From the NCBI GenBank assembly GCA_021802045.1, contig JAKABB010000011.1, forward strand, positions 1 to 46,911: DNA of 46,911 nt, given 5' to 3'. Both the position numbers and the translations under genes were made by a program. Source of the stretch: a bacterium. GTDB lineage: Bacteria; Chloroflexota; Dormibacteria; Aeolococcales; Bog-877. The notes under the pieces were generated by a model, which made no database searches, had not been told where the DNA came from, and saw only the letters and a program-made list of their open reading frames with translations. Positions within the stretch are counted from its first letter, which is position 1, and each line of letters starts with the position of its first letter. This document shows, one piece after another, positions 25,564 to 33,355 of this stretch.

Positions 25564-26291
25564 ATCCCCCCCCAACGGCAGTCGGGCCTGCGGTGCCCCC
25601 CGGCACCATCGTCACGCCCTCGTCAGCCGCGCTCAGCACGCTAGCACAGGCGGTCCCGTCGTTGGGGGTTAATCCGGCGCAACGTGGATGGATGGACCGG
25701 GCGGCCCAGAGGCGTCCGTCCGGGCCGCCGGTGGCGGCGGGGCAGCGGGTCCGGCTCCATCCGGCTCAAGGAGGCTGGACGGCTCCCAAGGGCAGTTCGG
25801 GCGACGGGGGGGGAGGGGGACAGACGGGGCGAGCGCCAGAGTCGAGCAGGCGCGGTCCTGCTGGAGGCCGGAGATGCAGAGGAGGTCCCGCGCTAGCCGT
25901 GTCCGTTCGCGCTCTGCACTGGAGCGAGAACGGTGCGACGGGCTCGCCGGCGCCGGGATGCTCTGCCCGCAGCGCGCCCCCACCTCGGAGACGGTCCAGG
26001 ACCAGAGGCGTCGCGGCTTGAATCACCGGGACGGCGCGGCGCCGAGAGCAGCGCACGGGAGTGTCCGCCAGCTCGCCCTTACCCACGACATCCCCGTGCC
26101 GATCCCTCTTCCGGCCCGGGGGCTCGCCGCGGCCTGGTGTCGATGCGCGCCCTGGTGAGGGGCCGGTTCCGGCGTGGGCGCCGCTCACCTGGGCGAGCGT
26201 CCACCTTCCACCTCACGCAGCCCCGTGCCGGACCCCGCGGCCGCGCGTGACCAGCACCCGTGGCGGGAATCCAACTCCCGCCCCGGCTCCT
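25564..26291. other. Non-coding stretch at the right edge of the accessory island
   Basis: About 730 bases without a supported gene. The first part upstream of the secreted-protein ATG is less GC-rich (around 25600-25680, with TTGGGGGTTAATC) and should hold its promoter. The rest shows only arginine-rich shadow frames and a small hairpin at 26262-26282. Confidence 0.5.
26262..26282 (-). terminator. 7-bp hairpin after the 115-aa gene
   Basis: GGCGGGA (26262-26268) and TCCCGCC (26276-26282) pair around a 7-base loop, starting 10 bases past the stop of the minus-strand gene. It looks superficially like a tRNA T arm, but no acceptor or anticodon parts follow. Confidence 0.35.
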
Positions 26292-26639
26292 TCAGTCGGG
26301 GGTGACGCGCCGCCGGCGGGGGGTGGGCGTGGGGCCCTCGGCGGGAGGGGCCGGGGCCGCCGGTCGCCGGGGGCGGGCCGCCGGGCGCGGCCGCACCACG
26401 GTCACCACCGGCGCCTCGGGCGCCTCGGGCGCCGTCTGCTCGGCCACCTTGCTCAGCATCTGGCCCAGGGTCGTCGCCGACTGGTGGACGGCCCCCAGCA
26501 GGAAGCGGGCGGAATGGCCGATGGAGTCGGAGCGTCCGGCCTGCTCGCGCAGGGCTCCGGTGGCCCGGTTGAGGGCCTCGCCAGCGTCCAGCTGCTGGCG
26601 CCAGGCCTCCATCACGCGCCGGGAGCGCTGACGGCTCAT
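26292..26639 (-). CDS. Hypothetical protein (115 aa) with basic proline-rich tail
   Basis: The ATG at 26639 overlaps the stop of the upstream membrane protein gene (ATGA). Residues 1-75 are helical (RRVMEAWRQQLDAGEALNRATGAL, then LLGAVHQSATTLGQMLSKV) and may form an amphipathic bundle. Residues 78-115 are a Pro/Ala/Arg-rich tail (PRPAARPRRPAAPAPP), probably disordered and able to bind nucleic acid or membrane. No family is recognised. Coupling to a two-helix membrane protein suggests a small membrane-associated complex. Confidence 0.55.
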   Translation of the reverse strand: MSRQRSRRVMEAWRQQLDAGEALNRATGALREQAGRSDSIGHSARFLLGAVHQSATTLGQMLSKVAEQTAPEAPEAPVVTVVRPRPAARPRRPAAPAPPAEGPTPTPRRRRVTPD

Positions 26640-27028
26640 GGGCCCACCCGCCGCCGTGCGCGCCGGTGGGGGCGTTGACGGCGCGGCGCCGGCTGCCGCG
26701 CGGCCAGGACGGTGACGTGCCGGTGCAGGGCCCCCACGCCCGCCGCCACCGCCATCCAGCTCAGGACCAGGCCCAGGACGACCCATGTGAGGCCCAGGCC
26801 GGCCGCGACCAGGGCCCCCACCAGGCATGCCGGGGTCAGGGCCAGGGTGATGACCCGGACCACCCGCAGCACGCGCGCGGGGCGGGCCCAGGACCGGCGC
26901 CGCCGCGGTCCGGCCTCCGCCGGCAGGCGCGCCTCCCAGAGGCCGGGCCACCAGGCTGGCGGCGCCGCGGACCCCGAGTCCGGTGACTGCTGATCCGGGC
27001 GGCGAAGGGGATCGGACCGTGATTCCAT
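26636..27028 (-). CDS. Hypothetical two-helix membrane protein (130 aa)
   Basis: The 130-residue product has a charged N-terminal half (about 50 residues, with WWPGLWEARLP and arginine clusters), then two adjacent transmembrane helices (about 60-80 and 83-104), and a strongly basic C terminus with RRQRPHRRARRR. Both basic ends are likely cytoplasmic. No family is recognised. It is divergent from the uracil-DNA glycosylase and shares its promoter region; a TATCCT on the minus strand at 27081-27086 would give a leader of about 45 bases. Confidence 0.55.
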   Translation of the reverse strand: MESRSDPLRRPDQQSPDSGSAAPPAWWPGLWEARLPAEAGPRRRRSWARPARVLRVVRVITLALTPACLVGALVAAGLGLTWVVLGLVLSWMAVAAGVGALHRHVTVLAARQPAPRRQRPHRRARRRVGP

Positions 27029-27079
27029 GAAGACCAGGTGGCCGCGGCGCCCGTGGCCGGTGTCCAGCGAACCTGCCCG

Positions 27080-27085
27080 TAGGAT
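27080..27085 (+). promoter_or_regulatory. -10 element of the uracil-DNA glycosylase gene
   Basis: TAGGAT lies 8 bases before the GTG at 27094, a leaderless layout. It overlaps a minus-strand TATCCT (27081-27086) facing the membrane protein gene. Confidence 0.45.
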
Positions 27086-27086
27086 A
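27081..27086 (-). promoter_or_regulatory. -10 element facing the 130-aa membrane protein gene
   Basis: TATCCT on the minus strand shares five bases with the plus-strand TAGGAT. The resulting leader to the ATG at 27028 would be about 45 bases. Confidence 0.35.
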
Positions 27087-27093
27087 GCACCCG

Positions 27094-27852
27094 GTGGAAG
27101 GACCGCTGGGCCCCTCGGCGCGGGCGCGCAGGCCGCCCACGCCAGGGCTGGCGGCGCTGCACGCGCGGATGCTGGCCTGCACCCGCTGCGTCGACGCCGG
27201 CCACCTCGCGGCGGCCAGCGTGGTGCTCCCCGAGCCGGTCCCGTCGCGGGTGGTGCTGGTGGGCCAGGCGCCCGGGCGCAGGGAGGTCGCGAGCCGGCGG
27301 CCGTTCAGCGGCCGCAGTGGCCGCCAGCTCTTTCGCTGGCTGGCCCAGGCCGGCTGCGGCGACGAGGCCGCCGCCCGCCGGGCGGTCTACCTCACCTCGG
27401 TGACCAAGTGCTTCCCGGGCCCGGCCCGTCACGGTGGGGGAGACCGCCGCCCGCTGCCGGCGGAGATCGCGCTGTGCGCGCCGTTCCTGGACGAGCAGCT
27501 GCGCCGGCTCCGGCCCCGGCTGGTCCTGGCCGTGGGCCAGCTGGCGCTGGCCCGCTTCCTGCCCGGCCGGCCCCTGGAGCAGCTGGTGGGCCGCGGCTTC
27601 GACGGGGCCGGGGTGGAGCTGGACTGGCCGCCGCGGCCGGACCGGCCGCGGCCCTGGATCCTGCCGCTGCCCCACCCGTCGGGGGCCAGCCGCTGGCTCA
27701 ACCAGGCGGCCAACCGCGAGCTCCTGGCGCTGGCCCTGGAGCGGCTCGGGGCCCTGCTGGCGGCCGAGCGCGCGCCGGGGCCGGGATCACCGCCGAGCCC
27801 CCCGGCTCCCCCGGCGGTCCGGAGCCGGGGGCAGGGGACGCCGTGTTCCTGA
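27094..27852 (+). CDS. Uracil-DNA glycosylase superfamily protein
   Basis: The 252-residue protein matches the iron-sulfur uracil-DNA glycosylases (family 4/5-like, COG1573). It has CTRC near residue 30, motif A-like GQAPGRREVASRRPFSGRSG, TSVTKCFPG and LCAPFLDEQL giving two more cysteines for a [4Fe-4S] cluster, LVLAVGQLA, and the catalytic loop LPHPSGASRW. It would remove uracil from DNA in base-excision repair. Family 4 enzymes usually read GE in motif A, where this protein has GQ, so activity or specificity may differ. The GTG start follows a -10 element at leaderless spacing. A low-complexity Pro/Gly tail of about 25 residues ends the protein. Confidence 0.85.
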   Translation: MEGPLGPSARARRPPTPGLAALHARMLACTRCVDAGHLAAASVVLPEPVPSRVVLVGQAPGRREVASRRPFSGRSGRQLFRWLAQAGCGDEAAARRAVYLTSVTKCFPGPARHGGGDRRPLPAEIALCAPFLDEQLRRLRPRLVLAVGQLALARFLPGRPLEQLVGRGFDGAGVELDWPPRPDRPRPWILPLPHPSGASRWLNQAANRELLALALERLGALLAAERAPGPGSPPSPPAPPAVRSRGQGTPCS

Positions 27853-27875
27853 GGCCGGTGTTGGCGCAGGCCATT

Positions 27876-27884
27876 TGCTACACT
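27876..27884 (+). promoter_or_regulatory. Extended -10 promoter (TGCTACACT)
   Basis: TG (27876-27877), one base, then TACACT (27879-27884) form an extended -10. Transcription would start near 27891, about 59 bases before the GTG at 27950. Confidence 0.55.
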
Positions 27885-27949
27885 CGCCGCCGACCTCTTG
27901 GTGACGGTGGCGGTGGCCGCCGCGCCGGGCATCACTCCGGGAGTCGCCC

Positions 27950-28441
27950 GTGCCCGTTTCGCCCGACGAGCCCGCGATCTCCGCGACGCCGTCCCCCGCC
28001 CCGGTCAAGTCCCCCGAGGACATCCTCGAGCTGATCTTCACGCCGACCCCACGTGCCAGCCCGGTGGAGCAGGCCGAGCGCGCCCTGCGCCGGCCCAAGC
28101 CCCTGGTCTACGTGGCCACCAGCAATCGCAACTTCTACTGGCGACAGCACCTCACCAAGTTCGTGCTCGACGAGGGCCGCGTCCCCGTCACCCCGGCCAT
28201 GCTCTTCGACTACTACCTGCTGCACACGGTCTCCAAGGAGCTCGTCCGCGAGGCCATGAACAACCTCATCGCCTGCTGCCAGGAGATGTGGGTCTTCGGC
28301 AACCTCTCCCTGGGCCTGCAGGTGCAGGTGGGGATCGCCAAGCGGATGCGCAAGCCGGTGCGGTACTTCGACATCAGCGAGCTGCCCCACCGGGTGGTCA
28401 GCGTGCCCGAGTCGATGGTCCCCGAGGAGGGGCGGGAGTAG
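27950..28441 (+). CDS. Nucleoside 2-deoxyribosyltransferase-like protein
   Basis: The 163-residue protein has a disordered Pro/Ser-rich N terminus of about 45 residues. A compact alpha/beta domain follows: LVYVATSNRNFYWRQHL, a GRVPVTPAMLFDYYLLHTVS segment, EAMNNLIACCQEMWVFG, and a C-terminal VQVGIAKRMRKPVRYFDI. An initial VYVA strand, a G-x-V-P-x-P-x-x-L/M loop, a central 'vW-fG' strand and a basic IAKR..KPVRYF segment are the pattern of small DUF4406/DUF7768-type domains related to nucleoside 2-deoxyribosyltransferases. The substrate is unknown. It has its own extended -10 promoter and no operon partner. Confidence 0.6.
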   Translation: MPVSPDEPAISATPSPAPVKSPEDILELIFTPTPRASPVEQAERALRRPKPLVYVATSNRNFYWRQHLTKFVLDEGRVPVTPAMLFDYYLLHTVSKELVREAMNNLIACCQEMWVFGNLSLGLQVQVGIAKRMRKPVRYFDISELPHRVVSVPESMVPEEGRE

Positions 28442-28471
28442 GGGGCGGTCGCTGACCGTCGGCGGCCGGGG

Positions 28472-29653
28472 TCACGGGCCCGGGCGGCCCCACACCTGGC
28501 GGCCGGCGATCCAGGTGGCGGCGGGGCGCTGGTCGTCGTCGAGCCAGAGCAGGTCGCCGACGCACCCGGCCGCGATCCGGCCCCGGTCCCGGTGCCCCAG
28601 CAGGTCCGCCGGGACCTGGGAGGCGGCCGCGACGGCCACCGCCCAGTCGACCTCGAGCCGGACCAGGGTGCGGACCGCCTGCCAGAGCTGGAGCGCGGAG
28701 CCGGCGATGGTGCCGTCGGCCAGCCGTGGCGGCCCCTCCGCCGCCACGGTGACGGTCTCGCCGCCGAGCCGGTACGGTCCCGGCGGCATGCCGGCGGCCG
28801 CGGTGGCGTCGGTCACCAGCGCCACCCGCCCGGCGGCCACCGCCAGGGTCAGGCGCAGGACCGCCGGCGCCACGTGGTGGGTGTCGGCGATCAGCCCGCA
28901 GGTCAGTCGGGGGTCGGTGAGCCCGGCGCCGGCCACGCCCAGCTCCCGGTGGCCCAGCCCGCGCTGGGCGTTGAAGAGGTGGGTGACGGCCCGGGCCCCG
29001 GCGTCGGCGGCCGCTCCCACCTGGGCGCCGCTGGCGTCGGAGTGCCCCACCGAGACCACCACCCCGGCGGCGCAGAGGGCCCGGACCGCGGCCAGCGCCC
29101 CCGGCAGCTCGGGGGCCAGGGTGACCATCGCCAGGGAGCCGGCGGCGGCCTCGAGGAGGGCCGACACGCGCTCCGGGGTGGGATCGAGGAGGGCGCTGGC
29201 GTCGTGGGCCCCGGCGCGGGTGGCGGCCAGGAACGGGCCCTCAAGGTGGATCCCCAGCATCCGGGCCGCGCCGGGGCCCGGCCCGGTCCCCACCCGGGCG
29301 CCCCGCCGGAGCCGCTCCAGCAGCGCCGGCCAGGGCGCGCTGACCAGGGTGGGCAGGAAGGCGGTCACCCCGGTGGCCGGGAGGCGGGCGGCCAGCTCCG
29401 CCCACGCCTCCGCCCCGTCCCGGTTGAGGTCGACGCCGAAGCCGCCGTTGACCTGCAGGTCCACCAGGCCCGGCACCAGGGCCCCAGACCGGAGCGCCCG
29501 GTGGCCGGGGCCCCGGGGGGGGCGGCCCGGCCCGACCGCCTCGATCCGGCCTCCCGCCAGCGCCACCGTCCCGGGCTCCAGCACGCCGTCCGGGGTGAGC
29601 ACCCGGGGCGCGGAGACCAGGGTCGCGCCGGCAGCGGGGCCGGGCCGGTCCAC
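28472..29653 (-). CDS. nagA: N-acetylglucosamine-6-phosphate deacetylase
   Basis: The 393-residue protein has the amidohydrolase layout of NagA: LVPGLVDLQVNGGFGVDLN at the start of the barrel, the metal and substrate motif GIHLEGPFL, VSVGHSDAS, THLFNAQRGLGHRE, LIADTHHV and the late catalytic TDAT. It deacetylates GlcNAc-6-phosphate in amino-sugar and peptidoglycan recycling. The GTG at 29653 shares one base with the TAG stop of the helicase gene, so it is translationally coupled to it. No nagB or PTS genes are adjacent. The pairing with an RNA-type helicase is unexpected for its function. Confidence 0.93.
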   Translation of the reverse strand: MDRPGPAAGATLVSAPRVLTPDGVLEPGTVALAGGRIEAVGPGRPPRGPGHRALRSGALVPGLVDLQVNGGFGVDLNRDGAEAWAELAARLPATGVTAFLPTLVSAPWPALLERLRRGARVGTGPGPGAARMLGIHLEGPFLAATRAGAHDASALLDPTPERVSALLEAAAGSLAMVTLAPELPGALAAVRALCAAGVVVSVGHSDASGAQVGAAADAGARAVTHLFNAQRGLGHRELGVAGAGLTDPRLTCGLIADTHHVAPAVLRLTLAVAAGRVALVTDATAAAGMPPGPYRLGGETVTVAAEGPPRLADGTIAGSALQLWQAVRTLVRLEVDWAVAVAAASQVPADLLGHRDRGRIAAGCVGDLLWLDDDQRPAATWIAGRQVWGRPGP

Positions 29654-32079
29654 TACAGCCGCCGCACCAGGTCGCGCTCCATCGCCTGCCGGGCGGTCCG
29701 GACCGTCGCGTGCAGGGGCCAGCCCGGGAGCGCGGCCTCCAGCTGCCGCAGCAGGGCGTAGCAGCCCTTGGTGGCCCGGACGGCGTCGCCGGGGTCCACC
29801 CCCGGGGCCGGCTGGAGCGCGGTCAGGGCCACCCCCCGGCACCACCCGTGGACGTAGGCGACGTGGTCCAGGCTGAGCGGCCGCGTCTCCCCGATGCCGT
29901 GGGCGTGCTCCAGCTGGCCGATCCGCCGGGAGCCCTGCCGCAACTCGCGCCAGGCCTGCTCCACCGCCGGGGAGGGCAGCCGGGGCCGGATCGCGGCCCG
30001 GTCCGGGTTGCGGTCCTCGGCTGAGACCATGACCAGGGTCGCCGCCAGCTCGGCCGGGTCCAGGTGGTCGAGCCAGCCGTGGATCACGGCCTCGGTCACC
30101 AGCAGGGAGCCCTCCCCGTAGATCTTGGCGGCCAGCTCGCCGGTGCGGGTGGGCCGGTCGCCGGCCAGGTGGCCCAGGACCGTCAGCACCCGCCGGAAGG
30201 CGTCGAACTGGACTTGGTACTGCCCGACCCGGGCCTCGGTCTCTCGGGTGGCGGCGGTCAGGCTGTGCTCCAGGTCGCGGATCTCGTTGCGGGTGGCCTG
30301 GTGCTCGGCCAGCAGCGGACAGCCGCGGCAGGGAGCGGTGCCCGCCTCCCGCTCCGCCTGGCGGATCCGGCGCCGGAGCGCCTCCACCTGGCCGCCCGGG
30401 TCGGCGGGCCGGGGCCCGGAGCGGCCCCGCTGGCGGGCCTGCCAGTGGCTCCGCCGGAGCCGCCGCAGCTCCTGGCGCAGGGCCTCGGCGGCGGCCCCGG
30501 CGTGGAGGAAGCGGGTCAGGGTGCGCTCGGTGCAGCGCACCCGCGGGTGCCGGAAGCGGCGCTGGCGCAGGTCGTCGACCTTGGCCAGCAGGTTGGCGCG
30601 CTGGCTGTGGAGGTGGACCACCGCCCGCTCCCGCTGGAACTGCCCGAAGGAGCGCCGCAGCAGCTGGGCCGACTCCTCGGGGGTGTGGCGGCGGAGCAGG
30701 TTGAGGGTCATGTTGTGGGTGGGGGCGAACTTGGACTCCACCGCCATGTCGTCGCCGAGCACGGTCTCGTAGATCACCCCCAGGTCGACGTCGGGGTCGC
30801 GCAGGATGATGCCGTGGCCGACGGTGTCGATGCCGCGGCGGCCGGCCCGCCCCAGGAGCTGGGCCAGCTGGCCGCTGCGCAGCGACGCGAAGCCCTGTCC
30901 GTCGTACTTGGTGAAGGTGCTGACCACGCAGGCCCGGGCCGGCATGTTGAGCCCCAGGGCCAGGGTCTCGGTGGCGAAGACCACCTTCAGGAGCCCCATC
31001 TGGAAGAGCGCCTCCACCGTCTCCTTCAGGTACGGCAGCAGGCCCGCGTGGTGCATGCCGACGCCAGCCCGCAGCCGGTCCGCCTGGAGCATGCCCATGT
31101 AGAGCTCGGCCTCCTGGGGGTCGTCGACCGCGGCCAGGCGCTCGGTCAGCACCTCGTCGATGCGGTGCTTCTCCGCCAGGGTGGTGAGGTCGACGCCGTG
31201 GGTGGCGCAGCGGGCCATCGCCTCCCGGCAGCCGCGGCGGGAGAAGATGAAGTAGATGGCGGGCACCATGTCGTGGGCCTGCAGCTCCCGGATCACCCCC
31301 AGCAGGTCGTTGTCGGCGGTGACCAGGGCCCGGTTGACGTGCAGGCGCTGGTCCTGGTGGCTGGCCTCCTGGGCCTGCTCGAAGGTCTGGCGCTCGATCC
31401 GCCCCCCGCTGTCGAGGAGGCGGTGGAAGCGGTTGCCCATCCCCAGCCAGGTGCGCAGCTCGACCGGGCGCTCGGTGCGCTGCACGACCTTGACCGGGCC
31501 CCGCTGCTGGCGCATCCACTCCGCCACCTCCTCGACGTTGGTGATGGTGGCGGAGAGCCCGATGAAGCGGATGTGGCGGGGCGCCTGGATGATGACCTCC
31601 TCCCAGACGGTGCCCCGGGGGTAGTCGTCGATGTAGTGGACCTCGTCCAGGACCACGGTCCGCACCGGGGCCAGGCGCTCCGGCTCCTCGTAGATGAGGT
31701 TGCGCAGGATCTCGGTGGTCATCACCACCACCGGGGCCTCGGGACGGATCGCGTTCTCGCCCGTGAGCAGGCCCACCCGCTCGGGGCCGTAGCGGCGGCA
31801 GAGGTCGGTGAACTTCTGGTTGGAGAGGGCCTTCAGGGGCGCGGTGTAGCAGACGGTGCCCGGCTCGTGCCACGGCGGCGGGGCCTCCAGGCAGTGCCAG
31901 ATGGCGGCCTCCGCCACCACCGTCTTGCCGCTGCTGGTGGGGCTGCTGACCAGGACCGCGGCGTGGGTGCGCAGGGCCCGGATCGCCTCGGCCTGGAAGG
32001 GGTCGAGGGCGAAGGGGAGGGTCCGGCTGAAGGCGTGGAGGGCGAGGTCGTCGGGGGGCGGTGGGGGGTTCGTCGTCAC
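29653..32079 (-). CDS. Ski2-like DEAD/DEAH-box helicase
   Basis: The 808-residue protein has a superfamily 2 helicase core: Walker A SSPTSSGKTVVAEAA, motif Ic region VMTTEILRN, motif II LDEVHYIDD (DEVH), motif III LSATITN, the second RecA domain with HHAGLLPYLKETVE, TETLALGLNMPAR and motif VI QLLGRAGRRGID. A C-terminal helical region of more than 250 residues, including CRGC..L near residue 580, resembles the DSHCT-type domain of Mtr4/Ski2 proteins. Actinobacteria have similar helicases of unclear RNA role. The GTG at 32079 overlaps the lgt stop by 4 bases. It probably unwinds or helps degrade RNA in the cytosol. Confidence 0.92.
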   Translation of the reverse strand: MTTNPPPPPDDLALHAFSRTLPFALDPFQAEAIRALRTHAAVLVSSPTSSGKTVVAEAAIWHCLEAPPPWHEPGTVCYTAPLKALSNQKFTDLCRRYGPERVGLLTGENAIRPEAPVVVMTTEILRNLIYEEPERLAPVRTVVLDEVHYIDDYPRGTVWEEVIIQAPRHIRFIGLSATITNVEEVAEWMRQQRGPVKVVQRTERPVELRTWLGMGNRFHRLLDSGGRIERQTFEQAQEASHQDQRLHVNRALVTADNDLLGVIRELQAHDMVPAIYFIFSRRGCREAMARCATHGVDLTTLAEKHRIDEVLTERLAAVDDPQEAELYMGMLQADRLRAGVGMHHAGLLPYLKETVEALFQMGLLKVVFATETLALGLNMPARACVVSTFTKYDGQGFASLRSGQLAQLLGRAGRRGIDTVGHGIILRDPDVDLGVIYETVLGDDMAVESKFAPTHNMTLNLLRRHTPEESAQLLRRSFGQFQRERAVVHLHSQRANLLAKVDDLRQRRFRHPRVRCTERTLTRFLHAGAAAEALRQELRRLRRSHWQARQRGRSGPRPADPGGQVEALRRRIRQAEREAGTAPCRGCPLLAEHQATRNEIRDLEHSLTAATRETEARVGQYQVQFDAFRRVLTVLGHLAGDRPTRTGELAAKIYGEGSLLVTEAVIHGWLDHLDPAELAATLVMVSAEDRNPDRAAIRPRLPSPAVEQAWRELRQGSRRIGQLEHAHGIGETRPLSLDHVAYVHGWCRGVALTALQPAPGVDPGDAVRATKGCYALLRQLEAALPGWPLHATVRTARQAMERDLVRRL

Positions 32080-32951
32080 GCCGAGGGGGACTCGGGCACC
32101 GGTCCCGGGTCCTGGGCGGCATCGTCAGGGGCGGGGGGGCGGGCCGCCGCGCGGCGCCGGGTGATGATCCAGGCGCCCACGACCAGCGGGACGCCCAGCA
32201 CCAGCACGCCGATGGAGGTCCACTGGGTCTGCTTCAGCCCGAGGGCGATGTAGGGCACGTTGACCGGGTTGCGCAGGAAGAAGAGGCCGAACTGGCTGAT
32301 CGGGTAGAGGATCAGGTAGACGATCCCCACGATGCCGTCGGGCACCTGGCGACGGCGCAGCGCCACCAGGATGCCCAGCATCACCAGCACGATCAGGGCC
32401 TCGTAGGCGGCCACCGGCTGGTAGCCGACATTGAGGTGGGGGGCGTAGCTGTGGGGGTTGGTGTAGGCCGTGGCCCAGGGCAGGGTGGAGCGGTAGCCCA
32501 GGATGTCGCCGTTGATGAGGTTGCCGATTCGGCCGATGGGCTGGCCCACCGCCCCGAAGAGGGCGCCGGCGTCGAGGATCACCCAGAAGTTGCTCTTGGT
32601 GCGCCAGGACATGAAGATCAGGGTCCCCACCGCCAGGAAGATGGCGCCAAAGAAGGCCATCCCCCCCTGCCAGAAGGCCAGGATGTCCTGGGGATGGGTG
32701 ACGTAGAAGAGGGCCCCCGACTGCAGGTCGTAGAAGAGCCGGCCGCCGATCAGGCCCATCACGATGGCCCAGAAGGCGATGCGCCCGGTCACCGTCGGCG
32801 GCACCCCGTGACGCTGGGCGTAGGGCACCGCCACCCGCAGGCCGACCAGGAAGGCCACGGCGTAGGCCACCCCGTACCAGTGGATCGGGAGCGGCCCCAG
32901 CTGGACCACGGGGTCGATCCCGATCCGGATGATGGCGAGCGGGAAGATCAT
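32076..32951 (-). CDS. lgt: Prolipoprotein diacylglyceryl transferase
   Basis: The 291-residue protein has seven predicted transmembrane helices and the Lgt signature GRIGNLINGDILGYRSTLPWA around residues 140-160, with the conserved Arg and Asn. HWYGVAYAVAF comes early, GGRLFYDL and QGGMAFFGA follow, and PISQFGLFFLR is in the last third. It transfers diacylglycerol from phosphatidylglycerol to the lipobox cysteine of prolipoproteins at the membrane. The His of the E. coli GGMSFHGG motif is Phe here, a position that varies in other phyla. The ATG at 32951 overlaps the DUF503 stop (ATGA). About 30 residues at the C terminus are a hydrophilic tail. Confidence 0.94.
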   Translation of the reverse strand: MIFPLAIIRIGIDPVVQLGPLPIHWYGVAYAVAFLVGLRVAVPYAQRHGVPPTVTGRIAFWAIVMGLIGGRLFYDLQSGALFYVTHPQDILAFWQGGMAFFGAIFLAVGTLIFMSWRTKSNFWVILDAGALFGAVGQPIGRIGNLINGDILGYRSTLPWATAYTNPHSYAPHLNVGYQPVAAYEALIVLVMLGILVALRRRQVPDGIVGIVYLILYPISQFGLFFLRNPVNVPYIALGLKQTQWTSIGVLVLGVPLVVGAWIITRRRAAARPPAPDDAAQDPGPVPESPSA

Positions 32952-33244
32952 GCGGAGATCACCTCAATCTCGTGCCGGGCCAGCAGCGCCTCCCCGCCCC
33001 CGGCGTCCTCGGCGACCCAGTTGGCGACCTTGGCCAGCATCTCGTCGGCGTGGCGCGCGTCGTTGGAGACGCAGGCCACGCCCAGGACCGCCACCTGCCA
33101 GACGTCCTGCTCCTCGACCTCGGCCACGGCCACGTTGAAGGTCCGGCGCAGCCGGTGGGTCAGGGACTGGACCACCTGGCGCTTGCCCTTCAGGGAGTGG
33201 TTCTCGGGGAGGTGGAGGGTCAGGCGCATGGTGCCGATCACCAC
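32948..33244 (-). CDS. DUF503 family protein (YlxP-like)
   Basis: The 98-residue protein shows the DUF503 pattern: a beta strand RLTLHLPENHSLKGKR, a VVQSLTHRLRRTFNVAVAEV helix-strand, VLGVACVSNDARHADEML, and a final HEIEVI strand. This ferredoxin-like fold protein is often encoded near ribosome maturation genes; its biochemical role is not established. It is first in a chain of 1-4 base overlaps with lgt, the helicase and nagA. A GTG start at 33244 is used; an ATG five codons later is an alternative. Confidence 0.85.
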   Translation of the reverse strand: MVIGTMRLTLHLPENHSLKGKRQVVQSLTHRLRRTFNVAVAEVEEQDVWQVAVLGVACVSNDARHADEMLAKVANWVAEDAGGGEALLARHEIEVISA

Positions 33245-33283
33245 CGGGGGCGGGTCCGCTGGGGCGACTGGCGCATCCCGGCG

Positions 33284-33289
33284 ATTGTA
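33284..33289 (-). promoter_or_regulatory. -10 element of the DUF503-lgt-helicase-nagA operon
   Basis: TACAAT on the minus strand would start transcription near 33277, leaving a leader of about 30 bases before the GTG at 33244. No clear -35 was seen. Confidence 0.5.
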
Positions 33290-33355
33290 GGTCCGGCCTC
33301 GGTGTGGGCGGCTCCGCCCGCTACCACCGCCGCCGCCCCCGGCCCGGGCGGACCG

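Noticed and set aside
26262..26282. tRNA T-arm-like sequence that could be an attachment site
   Set aside because: The loop differs from TTCRANN, and no acceptor stem, CCA or anticodon arm flanks it. A simple terminator hairpin explains it better.
28472..32122. One 1216-codon minus-strand frame that could be read as a helicase-NagA fusion
   Set aside because: Only the last 393 residues (NagA) are in the coding frame. The helicase is encoded in a different frame and ends with a TAG that overlaps the nagA GTG.
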